From Haliclona indistincta (Eukaryota > Porifera > Demospongiae > Haplosclerida > Chalinidae), in the NCBI GenBank assembly GCA_964017065.1, contig OZ024785.1, positions 13,409,592-13,473,591 of the forward strand: a DNA stretch of 64,000 nt. Reading direction: 5' to 3'. The notes beneath the pieces are model-generated. The model was not told where the DNA came from. It did no database searches and was given only the letters and a program-made list of their open reading frames with translations. The translations under genes and the position numbers were made by a program. Each line of letters starts with the position of its first letter. Position 1 is the stretch's first letter. Shown in pieces: positions 22,995 through 34,800 of the stretch.

Positions 22995-23138
22995 ATGGAC
23001 ACTTTATACTTTCAGTTCTCATCATAATAGTACAAATAATTCACATGTAACTCCAGACACAAGCAAATTACATAGTTTTTTTTGTATCTAGCGGTTAGTA
23101 TCAGCATATACATGCATTTTACACACCCAGCACATGTG
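22995..23138. repeat. Third copy of the NLR1/NLR2 3'-flank motif
   Basis: A segment of about 140 bases (CAGACACAAGCAAAT, then TGTATCTAGCGGTTAGTATC, ending CACATGTGAA) occurs also at about 22545-22740 and 32440-32600. Here it ends abruptly at the start of NLR homology, marking a recombination junction. Confidence 0.8.
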
Positions 23139-24912
23139 AAAGCTTCATGCTTACCTTCGAATTTCTCACATTTGGGACTCCTCCAGGCTGTTGAGGGACT
23201 CACTCTGTTTGATAAATCTACCTCCTATCATTTTCATCATTTCTCAGTTCAAGAGCTTCTTGCTGCTTACCATATTTCACAAATGAATTCTCCTAGCAAA
23301 CAAGCGGAGGTATTTCAGCATATGATAGAATTTTCAAGTTCAAGCAAAAATCCTCGTTTTCAATCAGTACTTTGTTACTACTGATGTATAGTGGCTTCAC
23401 AAAACTTTCTCTAATACTGCAATAAAAGATTTAATCTCTACTTTTTCTCGACATAATTTTTTTTGAGAACATTTTACCTTTGCTTCACTGCTTGTTTGAA
23501 GCACAGCAGCCTTCTTTATGCCAACTGGTTGATTCTCATTTTGTTTATCTTGAATTGTTTGACTCGTTTATACCAGTTGATCATTTAGTCGTTGGCTACA
23601 TTATAGCTTCAATCTTGTCCACATCAACTGTCACTGAAAAAAGAATGAATCTTACACTAGAAAGCTCTGATGATCATTGTGTTAAGTTGTTACTAATTGG
23701 TCTATCGAACTATCCTGTTGTGTGGAAAAGCACAGTTAATGTACAGAAAAGAAGGCCACTAGTACTAACTATTAAAGTTAATACAAAAACCACTTGCAAA
23801 CTTATAGCAGACTACTTTAAATCTTCTTCACCAGTAATTAGTGAACTCTAAAAGTGCCATTGTGTGAATGTTGATGATGACAATAGCCTGCTATACTTGG
23901 CAGAAGCTCTCCAGCAACACCAGCCTTGTTGACGAGAATATTCACAGAATTTTCTGCTGTGGATAAAATGCTACAAAGGAATAAGACACTAACACATCTT
24001 GATCTATCAGATTCTCCATTACACTATTCAAGTTGTGTAACAAGCTCTGTTTTTCATGGTCTTCAACACAACACTACACTAACTGACTTAAACTTGTCAA
24101 ATACAGGAATAATTGCTACAGAAAGTACTACTCAAGCTCTTGGTGAAATGCTTCGAGTAAATACAACACTTAAACACCTTAATCTATCACATAATAGAAC
24201 ATTTTCAGACTCAGGAGGTTGTTGTGTTTTTCTAAGTCTTCAACACAACACATCACTTGTTGACTTAAATCTATCCAAGACATGGTTAACTGCTACAAAA
24301 GATACTGCTCAGACTCTTGGAGAAATGCTTCAAGTGAACAAAACGCTTACACACCTTGATCTTTCAAACAATAGAAACTTGAAATTAGCTGGCTCAAGAG
24401 CTTGCAGTATTTTTCTCAGTCTTCAACACAATAACACACTGGTTGACTTAAATTTAAGCAACACAGGATTGACTTCAACCGAAGATACTGCTCAGGTTCT
24501 TGGTGAAATGCTTCGAGTCAACAAAACTCTTACACATCTTGATCTTTCAAAAAATGAGACTTTAGCTGATTTAGGAGCTCGTGAAATTTTTACCAATCTT
24601 CAACACAATACTACACTGACCAGCTTAAATCTATCTTTTGCAGAAATAACTGACGAAGGAGCCGACTACATTGCTCAAGCTTTTGAATGCAATCACTGCC
24701 TAGAAATTATCGATATTACTCACAATGCTTTCAAAATAGATGGTTGCCATTGTATTATAAATTCGGTCATGTCAAATGCTACTTTAAAGAAAATTGACAT
24801 GTTCTGTTTCACTTACAAGTACCGTGAAAGTGTTCAAGACCACATTAAAATTGTCAATCAGACAAGACAAAAAGAAGGACTTCATCCTATTAAGTTTAAA
24901 ATTGGTTTATAA
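23139..24912 (+). pseudogene. 5'-truncated NLR pseudogene, closest to NLR3
   Basis: Homology to NLR3 starts abruptly at the position equivalent to 38882, after the NACHT core, so the Death domain, Walker A and Walker B are absent. A 7-base insertion near 23382 creates an in-frame stop. A second stop (TAA) stands at about 23849, where NLR3 reads CTCAATG. A deletion/rearrangement removes about 20 bases near 23920. The LRR part from 23926 to 24912 is still open for 328 codons and nearly identical to NLR3. It is a product of unequal exchange, not retrotransposition, since flanking non-coding DNA came along. Confidence 0.88.
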
Positions 24913-24939
24913 ATTATTATTCATGAAAGCATTAAAAAA

Positions 24940-25375
24940 TTCATGATTCATTATTCAATGACAGTGTTTAGTTGGATGGGCATGTTTCGTTCCTTTAGTG
25001 AATTTGTCGGCAGTGAGATCTTCCTTCAATAAGTAACTACTAGTAGCTTTTCTTAACCATCAGGTTGCTGTTTCTGACGACGAATCAAACCTTACATTGT
25101 ATGAAGCATTGTCTGTAGCTATAGGCTAGCAAGATTAGATGCATAATGCATGCAACAACATATATAATTTAAATCGTAAAGTGAACTCACTAATAGTGTA
25201 TGGAGCAGCAACATAGGTATGTATCTACGATAGCTAACAACTCAAAAAAGAAAAACGAAAAATGAGGTATCTGAAAACATAATCTCTGAAGTAGTAGCTA
25301 GATTATCTTTTTCTGACTGAATCTATACAATAGACTGCTATTCTTTAGACAGGACCTGAAAATCAACTGAAGGAA
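24940..25375 (-). pseudogene. Remnant of NUP42 last exon behind the NLR pseudogene
   Basis: Antisense to the NLR copy, this stretch aligns with the NUP42 terminal exon and its 3' UTR (45050-45260). Shared blocks include TTCAATGACAG, AGTTGG, GAGATCTTCCT and, near 25353, GACAGGACCTGAA against the NUP42 acceptor region GACAGGATCTGAA. It is degraded and has no open frame. Confidence 0.7.
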
Positions 25376-25404
25376 CATGATGTGAATTACCATGAGTTAA
25401 TGAA

Positions 25405-26928
25405 GCACCTAAGGTGCAGATGCCTCGGTGAAATGACACTATATCCACAACCACAACTATCCACCATTCCATAAACACAGGAACTGCAGATGCATGCATA
25501 CAGGATTTCTGTACAGCAGTTGCTTTAGTTATGCAATCAGAAGCCAATCAGTGCTAACCACAAATCAACTGGGCGTGTCTACAGTGTTTAGCGCAGCAGT
25601 CATACCACGAGCGAGATAACTTCCATAGCTTGCTTACACGATTTCTCTGGACCTGCGCTGATAACCTGTAGTAAAATTTGAACCTATCAGCTTCTAGGCA
25701 GTCAACTGTGGACAGCTTTGCCATTGGAGAAGTCCAGATCGCCAGCAACGGCAAACAAAGTAAGCAAATCACGCCATAACTCGAGAACGAAGCTTCGTGT
25801 ACAAATTTCAAATGTTGAAAAGCGAGATAATATCGAGTTCTACTTGCATTGCTAGTTTCAGGGCTCGGCGTTCAGCGTGCGCCGCAAAACTGAAGTAACG
25901 GACGGAAAAATAGCACCTAAGGTGCAGATGCCTCGGTGAATAACACTATCCACCATTCCACAAACACAGTAACTGCATATGCAAGTATACAGGATTTCTG
26001 TACAGCAATCACAATGCACTGAATGCAGTGCTTTAGTTATGCAATCAGAAGCCAATCAGTGCTAACCACAATTAAACTGGGCGTGTCTACAGTTTAAGCA
26101 CAGCAACGCATACCACGAGCGAGATAGCTTCCATAGCTTGCTTACACGATTTCTCTGGACCTGCGCTGCTATCCTGTAGTAAAATTATAACCTAACAACT
26201 GCTAAGCAGTCAACTGTGGACAGCTTTGCCTTTGGAGAAGTCCAGATAGCCAGAAACGGGCATTGAGGTGAGCAAATCACGCCATAGCTCTGGAACTAAG
26301 CTTCGTGTAAAGCTTTCACACGATCAAAACCGAGATAATATCGAGTTCTACCTGCATTGCAAGTTTCAGAGTTTACCTTTTTGCGTGCGCCGCAGAAATG
26401 ATGTAACAGACAGAAAAATAGCACCTAAGGTGCAGATGCCTCGGTGGAATGACACTATCCACCATTCCACAAACACAGCAACTGCAGATGCATGTATACA
26501 GGATTTTTGTACAGCAATCAACAAAGCAGTGCTTTAGTTATGCAATCAGAAGCCAATCAGTGCTAACCACAATTGAACTGGGCGTGTCTACAGTGTTTAT
26601 AGCACAGCACACGCATACCACGAGCGAGATAGCTTCCATAGCTTGCTTACACGATTTTTCTGGACCTGCGCTGCTAGCCTGTAGTAAATTTCTAACCTAT
26701 CAGCTTCTAGGCAGTCAACTGTGAACAGCTTTGCCTTTGGAGAAGTCCAGATCGCCAGTAACGGTAAACAAAGTAGGCAAATCACGCCATAACTCGAGAA
26801 CGAAGCTATGTATCGAACTTTCGCTAGTTCACATCCGAGATAATACCGAGTTCTACCTCTATTGCAAGTTTCAGAGCTCACCGTTCAGCGTGCGCTGCAA
26901 AAATAGTGTAACAGACAGACTGACTGAC
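25405..26928. repeat. Three tandem copies of a 508-bp unit
   Basis: Copies start at 25405, 25913 and 26421, each with the palindrome GCACCTAAGGTGC followed by AGATGCCTCGGTG. The spacing is 508 bases both times. Copies differ by scattered substitutions and indels. Each contains a CAATCAG box, CCATAGCTTGCTTACACGAT, and a GGAGAAGTCCAGAT segment. The function is unknown; it resembles a short satellite or an amplified non-autonomous element. Confidence 0.92.
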
Positions 26929-27119
26929 AGACAGAACGACAGACAACGCGATTACAGTATGCCTCGTGGCTCCGCCCACCGAGGCATAATGACTGACAGA
27001 CAGCACGATTACAGTATGCCTCGTAGCTCCGCCCTCGGCATAATGACTGACTGACTGACTGACAAACTGACAAACAAACGAACTACTGTATGCCTCGTGG
27101 CTCCGCCCACCGAGGCATA
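26919..27119. repeat. GACAGACT simple repeats with three ATGCCTCG hairpins
   Basis: Three hairpins with ATGCCTCG and CGAGGCAT (or shortened) arms around a CTCCGCC centre lie at 26959-26987, 27015-27041 and 27089-27118. GACA/GACT simple sequence separates them. The arm sequence is the same as the ATGCCTCGGTG at each 508-bp unit start, so hairpin and satellite are probably parts of one larger repeat family. Confidence 0.85.
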
Positions 27120-27145
27120 AAAATTACAATTATTTGTGTCGGTAT

Positions 27146-27701
27146 TATAGAGGTTGTGCGTGTGACGTCACGAACCGAACCCACGTGATGCACACGGCCA
27201 TTTTGAGTGTCAACTGCAAGAAACAACGTGCTCTGCTCTCGTTTGTAAGCTGCACGGCTCAGTAAAAAGTGGATAGCAGTCTTGCTTACTACCAGGGCTT
27301 CACAGAAGACGAAGCAAAGAAGTGTGGCAGAGCAAGAATAGCGACTTTCTTTAAACAGACCTTTCAGTGGCCTGGCTTCGCTCGTACAGTACGTACGAGT
27401 CCTTGTAGTCTATACCACGTCAAAGCAGTGTTGTTAGAACGGCTTCAATCATCTGGATACTGTACCTCGAGCGGAGGCAAGTGCTGCCGTTCCACGATAG
27501 AGCCCTTGCTTGGTGCATACAGCTTGTAGTATTCTTGTATTTCACCTAGCAGTGCTTGTTTGCACCATAGCGTGACTGTACAGCTTTATCTAGCTGTCAA
27601 AAATGCTAAAGTACTTCTTGTCTGACACTCAAAATGGCGTCGTAGCAACGGTTACTAACACGAAAAATGTGCGTCAAAGTTGTATGTGCACAACCTCTAT
27701 A
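27146..27701. mobile_element. Non-autonomous DNA element, about 556 bp, inverted ends
   Basis: The ends TATAGAGGTTGTGC and GCACAACCTCTATA are exact reverse complements. A second pair (GCCATTTTGAGTGTCA near 27200 and its exact complement near 27627) lies further in. TA at both outer ends would suit a TA target duplication. An open frame of 86 codons at 27269-27529 has no recognised domain. The element separates the 508-bp repeats from the NLR2 promoter block. Confidence 0.75.
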
Positions 27702-27710
27702 GTGTTTGTA

Positions 27711-27866
27711 GTATTGGGTAAGTCCCCCTACCCATAAATGGGTATGAGTATTGATAGGAAGACCACTAAGAATCCCAAAATAGCAGCACAGTGATATTTA
27801 TAGCACTACAGAAGTGGGACCCACATTTTAGTAGAAACCCTGAAAATCTCTGTACGTGTTTTTAGA
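27711..27866 (+). promoter_or_regulatory. Promoter-like block shared by NLR2 and NLR4
   Basis: The roughly 155 bases before the NLR2 ATG match those before the NLR4 ATG (41194-41349) over their full length, with few changes. The block carries the palindrome TACCCATAAATGGGTA at 27729-27744. It also has GATATTTATAGCACTA followed by GTGGGACCCAC; a diverged version of these last motifs precedes NLR1 at about 18428. It is probably core promoter and 5' UTR, conserved by recent duplication or by function. Confidence 0.6.
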
Positions 27867-28001
27867 ATGGCGACTAGGGACATGACTGGTGAGTACTATT
27901 ATCTTTTGTAAATTTCTTAACTAGCATACTACATGATGTAACTGCTATTATTACCCGTGCGCAGTATGCGCCAGGGTTATGCGTTTGTGTCCGTCGGTAG
28001 G

Positions 28002-28034
<33 letters not shown>

Positions 28035-31000
28035 CATCAAAAAAACACGCTTGTTTACGTCTCACCGCTCGAAATTCTCCACGAAAACACTCTCTACAGC
28101 TTCTTAACTGAATTTATAGTCCTATGAAGACGCTTTCTGAGCTGGCAAGCCTTGTTCGAGCGGCTAATCCATGGCTATCTAAAGCTACATGTTCTTGTAA
28201 GAGTACTTACGGTATTGTGGGTGTGTCACCCAACCTCCTATCAATGTCGATGTCCTCACTCAGTCTCACATTTACAGTATACGTCAGAGCCATTCAATAA
28301 CGTGCGTGTTGCTGTAATGCAGGAGTAGTCGTGTTTAGCTCCTAGCTCAGCGCACGGGTATGTGTTCATTAGAACTCTAGTTGTTATTTGTGTTGCTACT
28401 ATAGCTTTAGGTGCCACACCCAGTCTACTAAAGCTAAAGACACTGAAAACAAGAGATGGTAAACCATTGAAGATCATTCAAACTATCGCTGCTGGTGACT
28501 ATGAGACATTTGGCATGTTCCTACTACAAGATGAGAATGGAGCTGCTGTTAAAGTGATTAAAAAGGGCAACATCCATGATGGTCCTGAGACTGTCACACA
28601 GGCCATCCTGCAGCACTGGCTAGTGACTAGTGACTCATCTACTCGTACATATCAACACTTGATAGAGTGTCTCAGAGACTCTGAACTGGGAGCACTAGCT
28701 GATCATATAGCAGCTATCAGAGGTACGTGTGTACACTACATTAGTAACATTTGCAGGAATGTAATTAACTAACGTGTGTGTGTGTTTGGAAGTGTGTTTG
28801 TGACAGCGATGTAATATAATTCCTGTATGGATGCACAGTTGTGTTGGGGTTTAGCTTTTCTTTGTGAAATTGTATGTATAGCATGGCAGTGTGTTATTTC
28901 TGCTATAATTTTACTGTATTACCAAGATTGATGAGGTGTCACTGATTGAGAAACGATCTAAATTGTAACATAATTTCATTCCTATTTGTTGTAGGTATCA
29001 CTATTAGTTCTCCTCAAGCAATAACCACTCAAGAGTCCAGTCCTCTCTCTTCTTATGCATCCTATCTTGGTGACATGTACATTTACAAGTCTCACAGCCA
29101 TACCTCTCAACATTGGTCCCATCTTCCTCGATGTGAGTTTGTTAACCTAGCAATGATCACAGATGAGCCTGTGCGTCGTGGTGGACCAGAGGAAGAGATG
29201 GTCAGACTTGCACAGCAGGGGAAAATTGAAACTGTTGTTAGTCACAAGGAACAAATCACTCTCAGTGAGATATTCAAGCCATTACCATTAGTTTTGCTAC
29301 CACCACCATCTCTTCCAAGAATCATTCTTATTGAAGGAGCCCCAGGAGTGGGAAAGAGCACACTTGCTCTCCACATCTGCGACCAATGGGCTCAAGGCAT
29401 TTCTTTTTTGGACAAATTTAACATAGTCGTTCTTGTATACTTACGTGATCAAGCCATTCAAGATGCCAGTACCTTAGCTGATATTCTACCCTCCAATAAA
29501 ATAGTGCAGACTGACACTGTGGCAACTCAGATAGAAGCTTGTAACGGATTGAATACCTTATTCATTTTCGATGGATGGGATGAGTTTCCACGCCGCTTAC
29601 ACTATAAATCGCTTGTATCTACAATAATTAAAGAGCCGCACCAGCTTTCACTTCACAAGAGTACTGTTCTTATCACCTCTAGACCAGTGTTTTCAGGAGA
29701 TTTGTTCCACATAATCAATAAACGAGTGGAGATCTTAGGATTTACACAATGCCAGATTCGTGAGTACATTGAGAGAGCTTTAAGTGGTAACAGTGCTCAC
29801 ATCCAGAAGCTAGTTCAACATCTTGAAGACCATCCAGTTATAGAAGGCTACTGTTATGTACCTCTCCATGCAGCAATGCTTGTGCACATATTCCTGACGA
29901 TGAAGGGAGCTTTGCCGATAACTCACCACGAGCTTTTCTGTGATCTTGTACTCTGTAGTATTATCCGAGAACTAAGAACACATCAAGATTTTGTTGTAGA
30001 CTTGACAGAAATATCAACTCTAGATGACCTTCCCAGTGCCCTCAAGGCTCAGTTAAATCATCTCAGTGTTCTTGCATATGAGGGGGTGATGCAAGACAAG
30101 GTAGTATTCTACCAAAAAGATTTACTAGATATACAATTGCATTCAAATTGTGCAACTTTAGGACTCATTCAGGGTGTTGAGGGACTTACAAAATTTAGTA
30201 AATTTACCTCATATAATTTTCTTCATCTCTCTGTTCAAGAGCTTCTTGCTGCTTACCATATATCACAAATGGACCAACAAGTAGAGATATTTGAAGATAT
30301 GATTGAAAGCTCTCGTTTTCAATCAGTTCTTTGTTACTATAGTGGTTTCACAAAGCTTGCTCATCCTGCAATAAGAGAATTGATTTCTAATTATACTCAA
30401 CAGACATCAAATAGTTTACACCGGATTCTACCTCTGCTACACTGCTTGTATGAAACACAAATTCCTTCTTTATGCCATTTAGTTTACCCTCATTTCAATC
30501 GTCACTTGACTAATTTCAACATTGTTAATTTTACATCTGTAGATTTGTTAGTCATTGGCTTTGTTGTAGCCTCAATTCTGTCTGCATCAACTTCAGATGA
30601 GGCGAAAAAAATTAGCTTGGAGATGAGCGACTTTAATGATGACAACAAAGTGAAGTTACTTTTTACTGGACTGTCAAGCTGTCCTGCTCAAGGACAAGCC
30701 ACAACTTATGATTTGACAAGGAGGTCACTGGGACTTAAAATTTTAGTACAAAGAGAAACCACTTGCAAATTAATAGCAGATTACTTAATGTCTTCTTCAC
30801 CAATAGTTAGTTATCTTCAAATTGATTTGTTTGTCGAAGATGACAATAGCCTGCAATTCTTGGCAAAAGCTTTACAGACCAATACCAGTGTAATTTATCT
30901 AAGATTATTTACAAATAAATTCATTCAATTGTCGGCTCTTGGTAAAATGTTGCGAGAGAATGAAACATTAACAAGTCTCGTCCTTTCACATTCTCCAGGA

Positions 31001-31867
31001 TTATACTCAGTAAAATCCATTTTTCAGGGTCTTCAGCACAATACAACGCTTGTTGGCTTAGATGTGTCCAATTCACAAATATCTGCTGTAGAAGATGCTC
31101 TACAAGCTCTTAGTGAAATGCTTCGAGTGAACAAATCACTTAAAAACCTTAATCTATCAAGCAACGAACATTTGACTGACTCAGGAGCTCACTATATTTT
31201 TATTGGTCTTCAACACAATTCCACACTGGTCTACTTAAATTTGTCTAAGACAGGAATAACTGGTACAGAACATACTCTACAGGCTCTTAGTGAAATGCTT
31301 CAAGTGAACAAATCTCTTTCACACCTTGATCTATCAAAGAACGAACATTTGGCTGACTCAGGAGCTCACTATATTTTTATTGGTCTTCAGCACAATTCCA
31401 CACTGGTCGACTTAAATTTGCCTAATACAGGAATAACTGGTACAGAACATACTCTACAGGCTCTTGGTGAAATGCTTCGAGTGAACGAATCTCTTTCACA
31501 CCTTGATCTATCAAACAACAAACATTTGACTAATTCAGGAGCTCACTATATTTTTATTGGTCTTCAGCACAATTCCACACTGGTCTACTTAGATTTGTCT
31601 AATACAGGAATAACTGCTACAGAACAAACTGTACAGGCTCTTGGTGAAATGCTTCAAGTGAACAAATCACTTAAAAACCTTAATCTATCAAACAATGAAA
31701 AATTAGGTGACTTAGCAGTTTGCAGCATAATTCACAGTCTTCAGTATAATACTGCAATAGTTAGCTTACATCTATCTAACACAGGATTGACTGCTACAGA
31801 AGATATCACTCAGGCTCTTGATAAAATGGCTCAAGTGAAAAAAACCATTCAACACATTTGTCTATAA
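27867..31867 (+). CDS. NLR2: intact Death-NACHT-LRR receptor
   Basis: Exons 27867-27888 (MATRDMT), 28405-28722 and 28995-31867 join with phase-1 introns to give 1070 residues. The Death-like domain covers residues about 9-113. The pre-NACHT block FVNLAMITDEPVRRGGPEEE is near 162-181. Walker A GAPGVGKST is near 228-236 and Walker B LFIFDGWDEF near 302-311; then come ITSRP and FLHLSVQELLAAYH. LRRs of the ribonuclease-inhibitor type fill about 740-1070. Several belong to a 59-residue double repeat (NKSLSHLDLSNN ... FIGLQHNSTLVYLNLSNTG) that is nearly identical at the DNA level. This is the most complete member of the cluster. A roughly 407-bp inverted-repeat element sits in intron 1. Ligand and partners cannot be inferred. 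Confidence 0.9.
27953..28359. mobile_element. Small inverted-repeat element in NLR2 intron 1
   Basis: The ends ACCCGTGCGC and GCGCACGGGT are exact 10-base inverted repeats. A TATATA then TGTGTG simple repeat lies inside near 28000-28034. The intron 1 sequences of NLR1 and NLR4 lack this insert, which shows it arrived after the duplication. The target duplication is unclear. Confidence 0.7.
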
Positions 31868-34800
31868 GTAAAAATGAAAAATTAGGCAAATTAGGATCTA
31901 TTATAAGTTTCAGAAATCTTTAACTTTCTTTTTATAGTAAAATGTACTTTGTTTTTTGAATAAGTTATCATGAGTGTAAATCATGATGTTAATTAATTCT
32001 GTAAAATTTGAATTTCACTTTCACCTCATAATTTAACAACAGTGTTGTTAGCAGTAGATTTTCTGGTATTTCTTCAACAGTTTGCTGTTTTGTGTAAAAC
32101 TGAAAACCACATCACTGCCCAAAATTGAAACAATAGCCATAAACTGTTTTAGTTAATGCACATACAATTAAGGACATGTAATTCTGCATGTTTTAAATGA
32201 CACTGCACAAGAGCAGCAACTTGACCAGCATGTGCTTGACCAAATTGGAATGGATAAGGAGAGAGTCATCATGATCATGGAGCAGCAGCTGGATCGATCC
32301 TGACAACTACTGATGTGTTGCTGCTTACCTTTTAGCTATTTGCCGGAAAGAGGAAGGAGCCAAAACTCCTTGGGAACTGAAAACTGTAATCCAGCCTTCA
32401 CCATGAAGAAATTTGCAGAGATGGTAATGAAGTTTGTGTCTTTACACTTTCAGTTGTCATCATAAAAGTAATTCACATGTAACTCCAGACACAAGCAAAT
32501 CAATTATAAACATAGTTTTTTGTATCTAGCGGTTAGTATCAGCATAAAATTATGCATGTTACACAGCATATGCAGCACATGTGAATTGTCTTTACCACAC
32601 TGACAGCAGTAAAAAATGCTACAAAGTACAAAATATTAATCGTGTCCATGTGTGTAGTGGGTCAGCAATTTAAACTAAGGTTATATAATTAAAAGTTTTT
32701 GATAGCAACCATGTACAATAATTATTAGTTTTATTGTGTGTGCAGTTATATTATTTAGCATAATTATAGTATAGACACTCGCACAAGCAGCACTAGTGGT
32801 TTTTTGAGCATGCAGACAGTAAATCGTCATGTCAGCCTGATCACATCATGCGGCAATGTTATGCGGAATCATATTATCTATGCGGGCGGAATCTTAGTCG
32901 TCATGTGTAACAGTGGACAGTGGTTGATAAAGAGAAGTGGGATTTCGCAGCCACTCAATCTGAGAGATTTGACTGAGTACGGATTCCATAGGTAATGCGG
33001 CCCGGCAGCCCACTTCACCATACTCACTGAGTATACGTAGCGATGTGCACTAAAAGGTTTAAACCGTCTGAATCAATTACTAGTTGTTATAGGTGGCTTC
33101 TACTAACCTTTAGCAGCACACAAATCTAAATTTCGTTAGAATTGGTGCTAAAATGGCTGAGTTACAACGGGTTTTGTGGCGGTTACTGTGTGATTCTGTT
33201 CTCCACCAATTTACATTACAAAGCCGGCTTCCTGGTTACAGCGGCGCTGTTGCGCACTTCGTAGCATAGGTGCAAAACAGTAATCTTGAGTATGACACGA
33301 CAGCCTGGGCTACGCTGACCTGTTCGGCATACTTATTGAAGCAAACTACGACCAACCAGATCCACAACAATGGCTGTAACAGACGCTCGACCATCTATTT
33401 GCCTGTTGTAGTACATGGCGAACAGTCCAGTTAGCATGACACTCCAGCTGTGCGCGACCTTGGAGTACGTTTGCACTTACCTAAACTGTCACTAAAATCT
33501 TTGTAAGTGCTGGTCAGAGGCATTCTCCTAGTTTAACTAGCATTGCAAACTGTTTGACTACGGAAATAATTTTTTGATCACCAAATTGCTGGGTTTTTTT
33601 TATCTAGCACTGATTGATAATAGCAAAACAGCATTGTTTCCAAGAATTATCCGATTAAATTTCATAATTAGTTGGAATCAGCGTATCTGAAAACCTATGG
33701 GTGGTTTTTAGCCACTGAAACGGCAATCAGACGTCGCGCAAGACAATTTCCACTGTTTGAATTGAGACATTTCCGGCCGCATGACCATGCCCACGCACAT
33801 CGCTCACAGGAAGCGGTGGGCTGGTCCATCGCCGACGATCCGTGCGAATCCTGTTTCGTGCAGACTCCGGCAGAACATCCAGTCAAACCGCTAGTCTCGT
33901 CCCCAGACCACACCCTCGCCTATCGCGAGAGAGGGTCTGGTGGCTTTAGTCGATTTTCTTGGGCCAGGAAGTAATATCTTCCCCGGAATGTGTGGGGTAG
34001 AATCTGATTGGTCAGAACGCTAACTCTTACGTAATACAAACCACATCGATAGAATGATGGCGGTCAACTGACATGTCAGTTGCTGTAATTCCTGCAGATG
34101 ATCTGAGCCGCGTGTTTATAGATCGCAGTGCAACTGCAGTCTTAGCTCCTTTTTCGAAGTCAGAGAAGCACATTCGACAAGCGTACGTAGGATCGTCGTA
34201 CGAGTAGTGTTGAAGCTCAATCATCTCTATGTAGTTCTTCAAGTCTTGAGAACATTTGTCTAGACGTCTTCGCCTTCGCAGATTGTCTCCCTCGTCTAAC
34301 GCGCAACTACATACGAGACACTTGTGTATAGCAGCCATTTTTCTTTTGCAGGTGCAAATTCTAACATTTATACATATTCATTAGTGTTACGTAACTCTCG
34401 TACACGAAAAGCCCAAGAAAGTGCAACTAAAGCCACCAGACCCTCTCTCGCGATAGGCGAGGGTGTGGTCTGGGGACGAGACTATCAAACCGCCAGGGTA
34501 GAAAATGAATCGCCCAAGTTTATTTTAACAGGAAGTAGGCGGTGCCCTGGACGTTTGGGGAGAAAACATGAAAGCTAGTCAGCTCAGGAAACGTCGTTTT
34601 TATATCTGTTCTACATCGACTTGTTACTTCAGAATACGGATTTCAACTTACAAATGTTGGCTCTTTCGTTACATCAAAACTGGGATTGGTAGCGTGTTTC
34701 AGAAGAAATGTACGACGGTTACAAGTTCGCCGAGCTCAGTATTGGTTGGGTCGAGTTGTAGCTTTTAGAGTGGCATACTCTCAGACGGTAAGGCGGACAA

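Larger units (their letters stand above)
21870..23138. other. Gap between NLR1 and the NLR pseudogene: duplicated 3' flanks
   Basis: After the stranded LRR the gap consists of NLR-type 3' flank. One block (22200-22740) parallels the flank of NLR2 at 32100-32600, including the shared GCTATTTGCCGGAAAGAGGA. Part of it (22995-23138) is repeated a second time immediately before the pseudogene. No gene is seen. Confidence 0.7.
24913..27866. other. Gap between the NLR pseudogene and NLR2
   Basis: No functional gene is seen. In order it holds the NUP42 remnant, three 508-bp tandem repeat copies, a GACT/CAGA simple-sequence zone with three GCCTCG hairpins, a roughly 556-bp inverted-repeat element, and the promoter-like block in front of NLR2. 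Open frames inside the tandem repeats recur because the repeat recurs. Confidence 0.7.

Noticed and set aside
23139..24912. NLR pseudogene as a processed retrocopy
   Set aside because: No poly(A) tract or target duplication, and downstream non-coding NUP42-derived flank is copied with it, which points to DNA-level exchange.
25338..26881. Recurring minus-strand frames with MASDCITKA and similar starts
   Set aside because: They recur because the 508-bp unit recurs; frames are not kept between copies.
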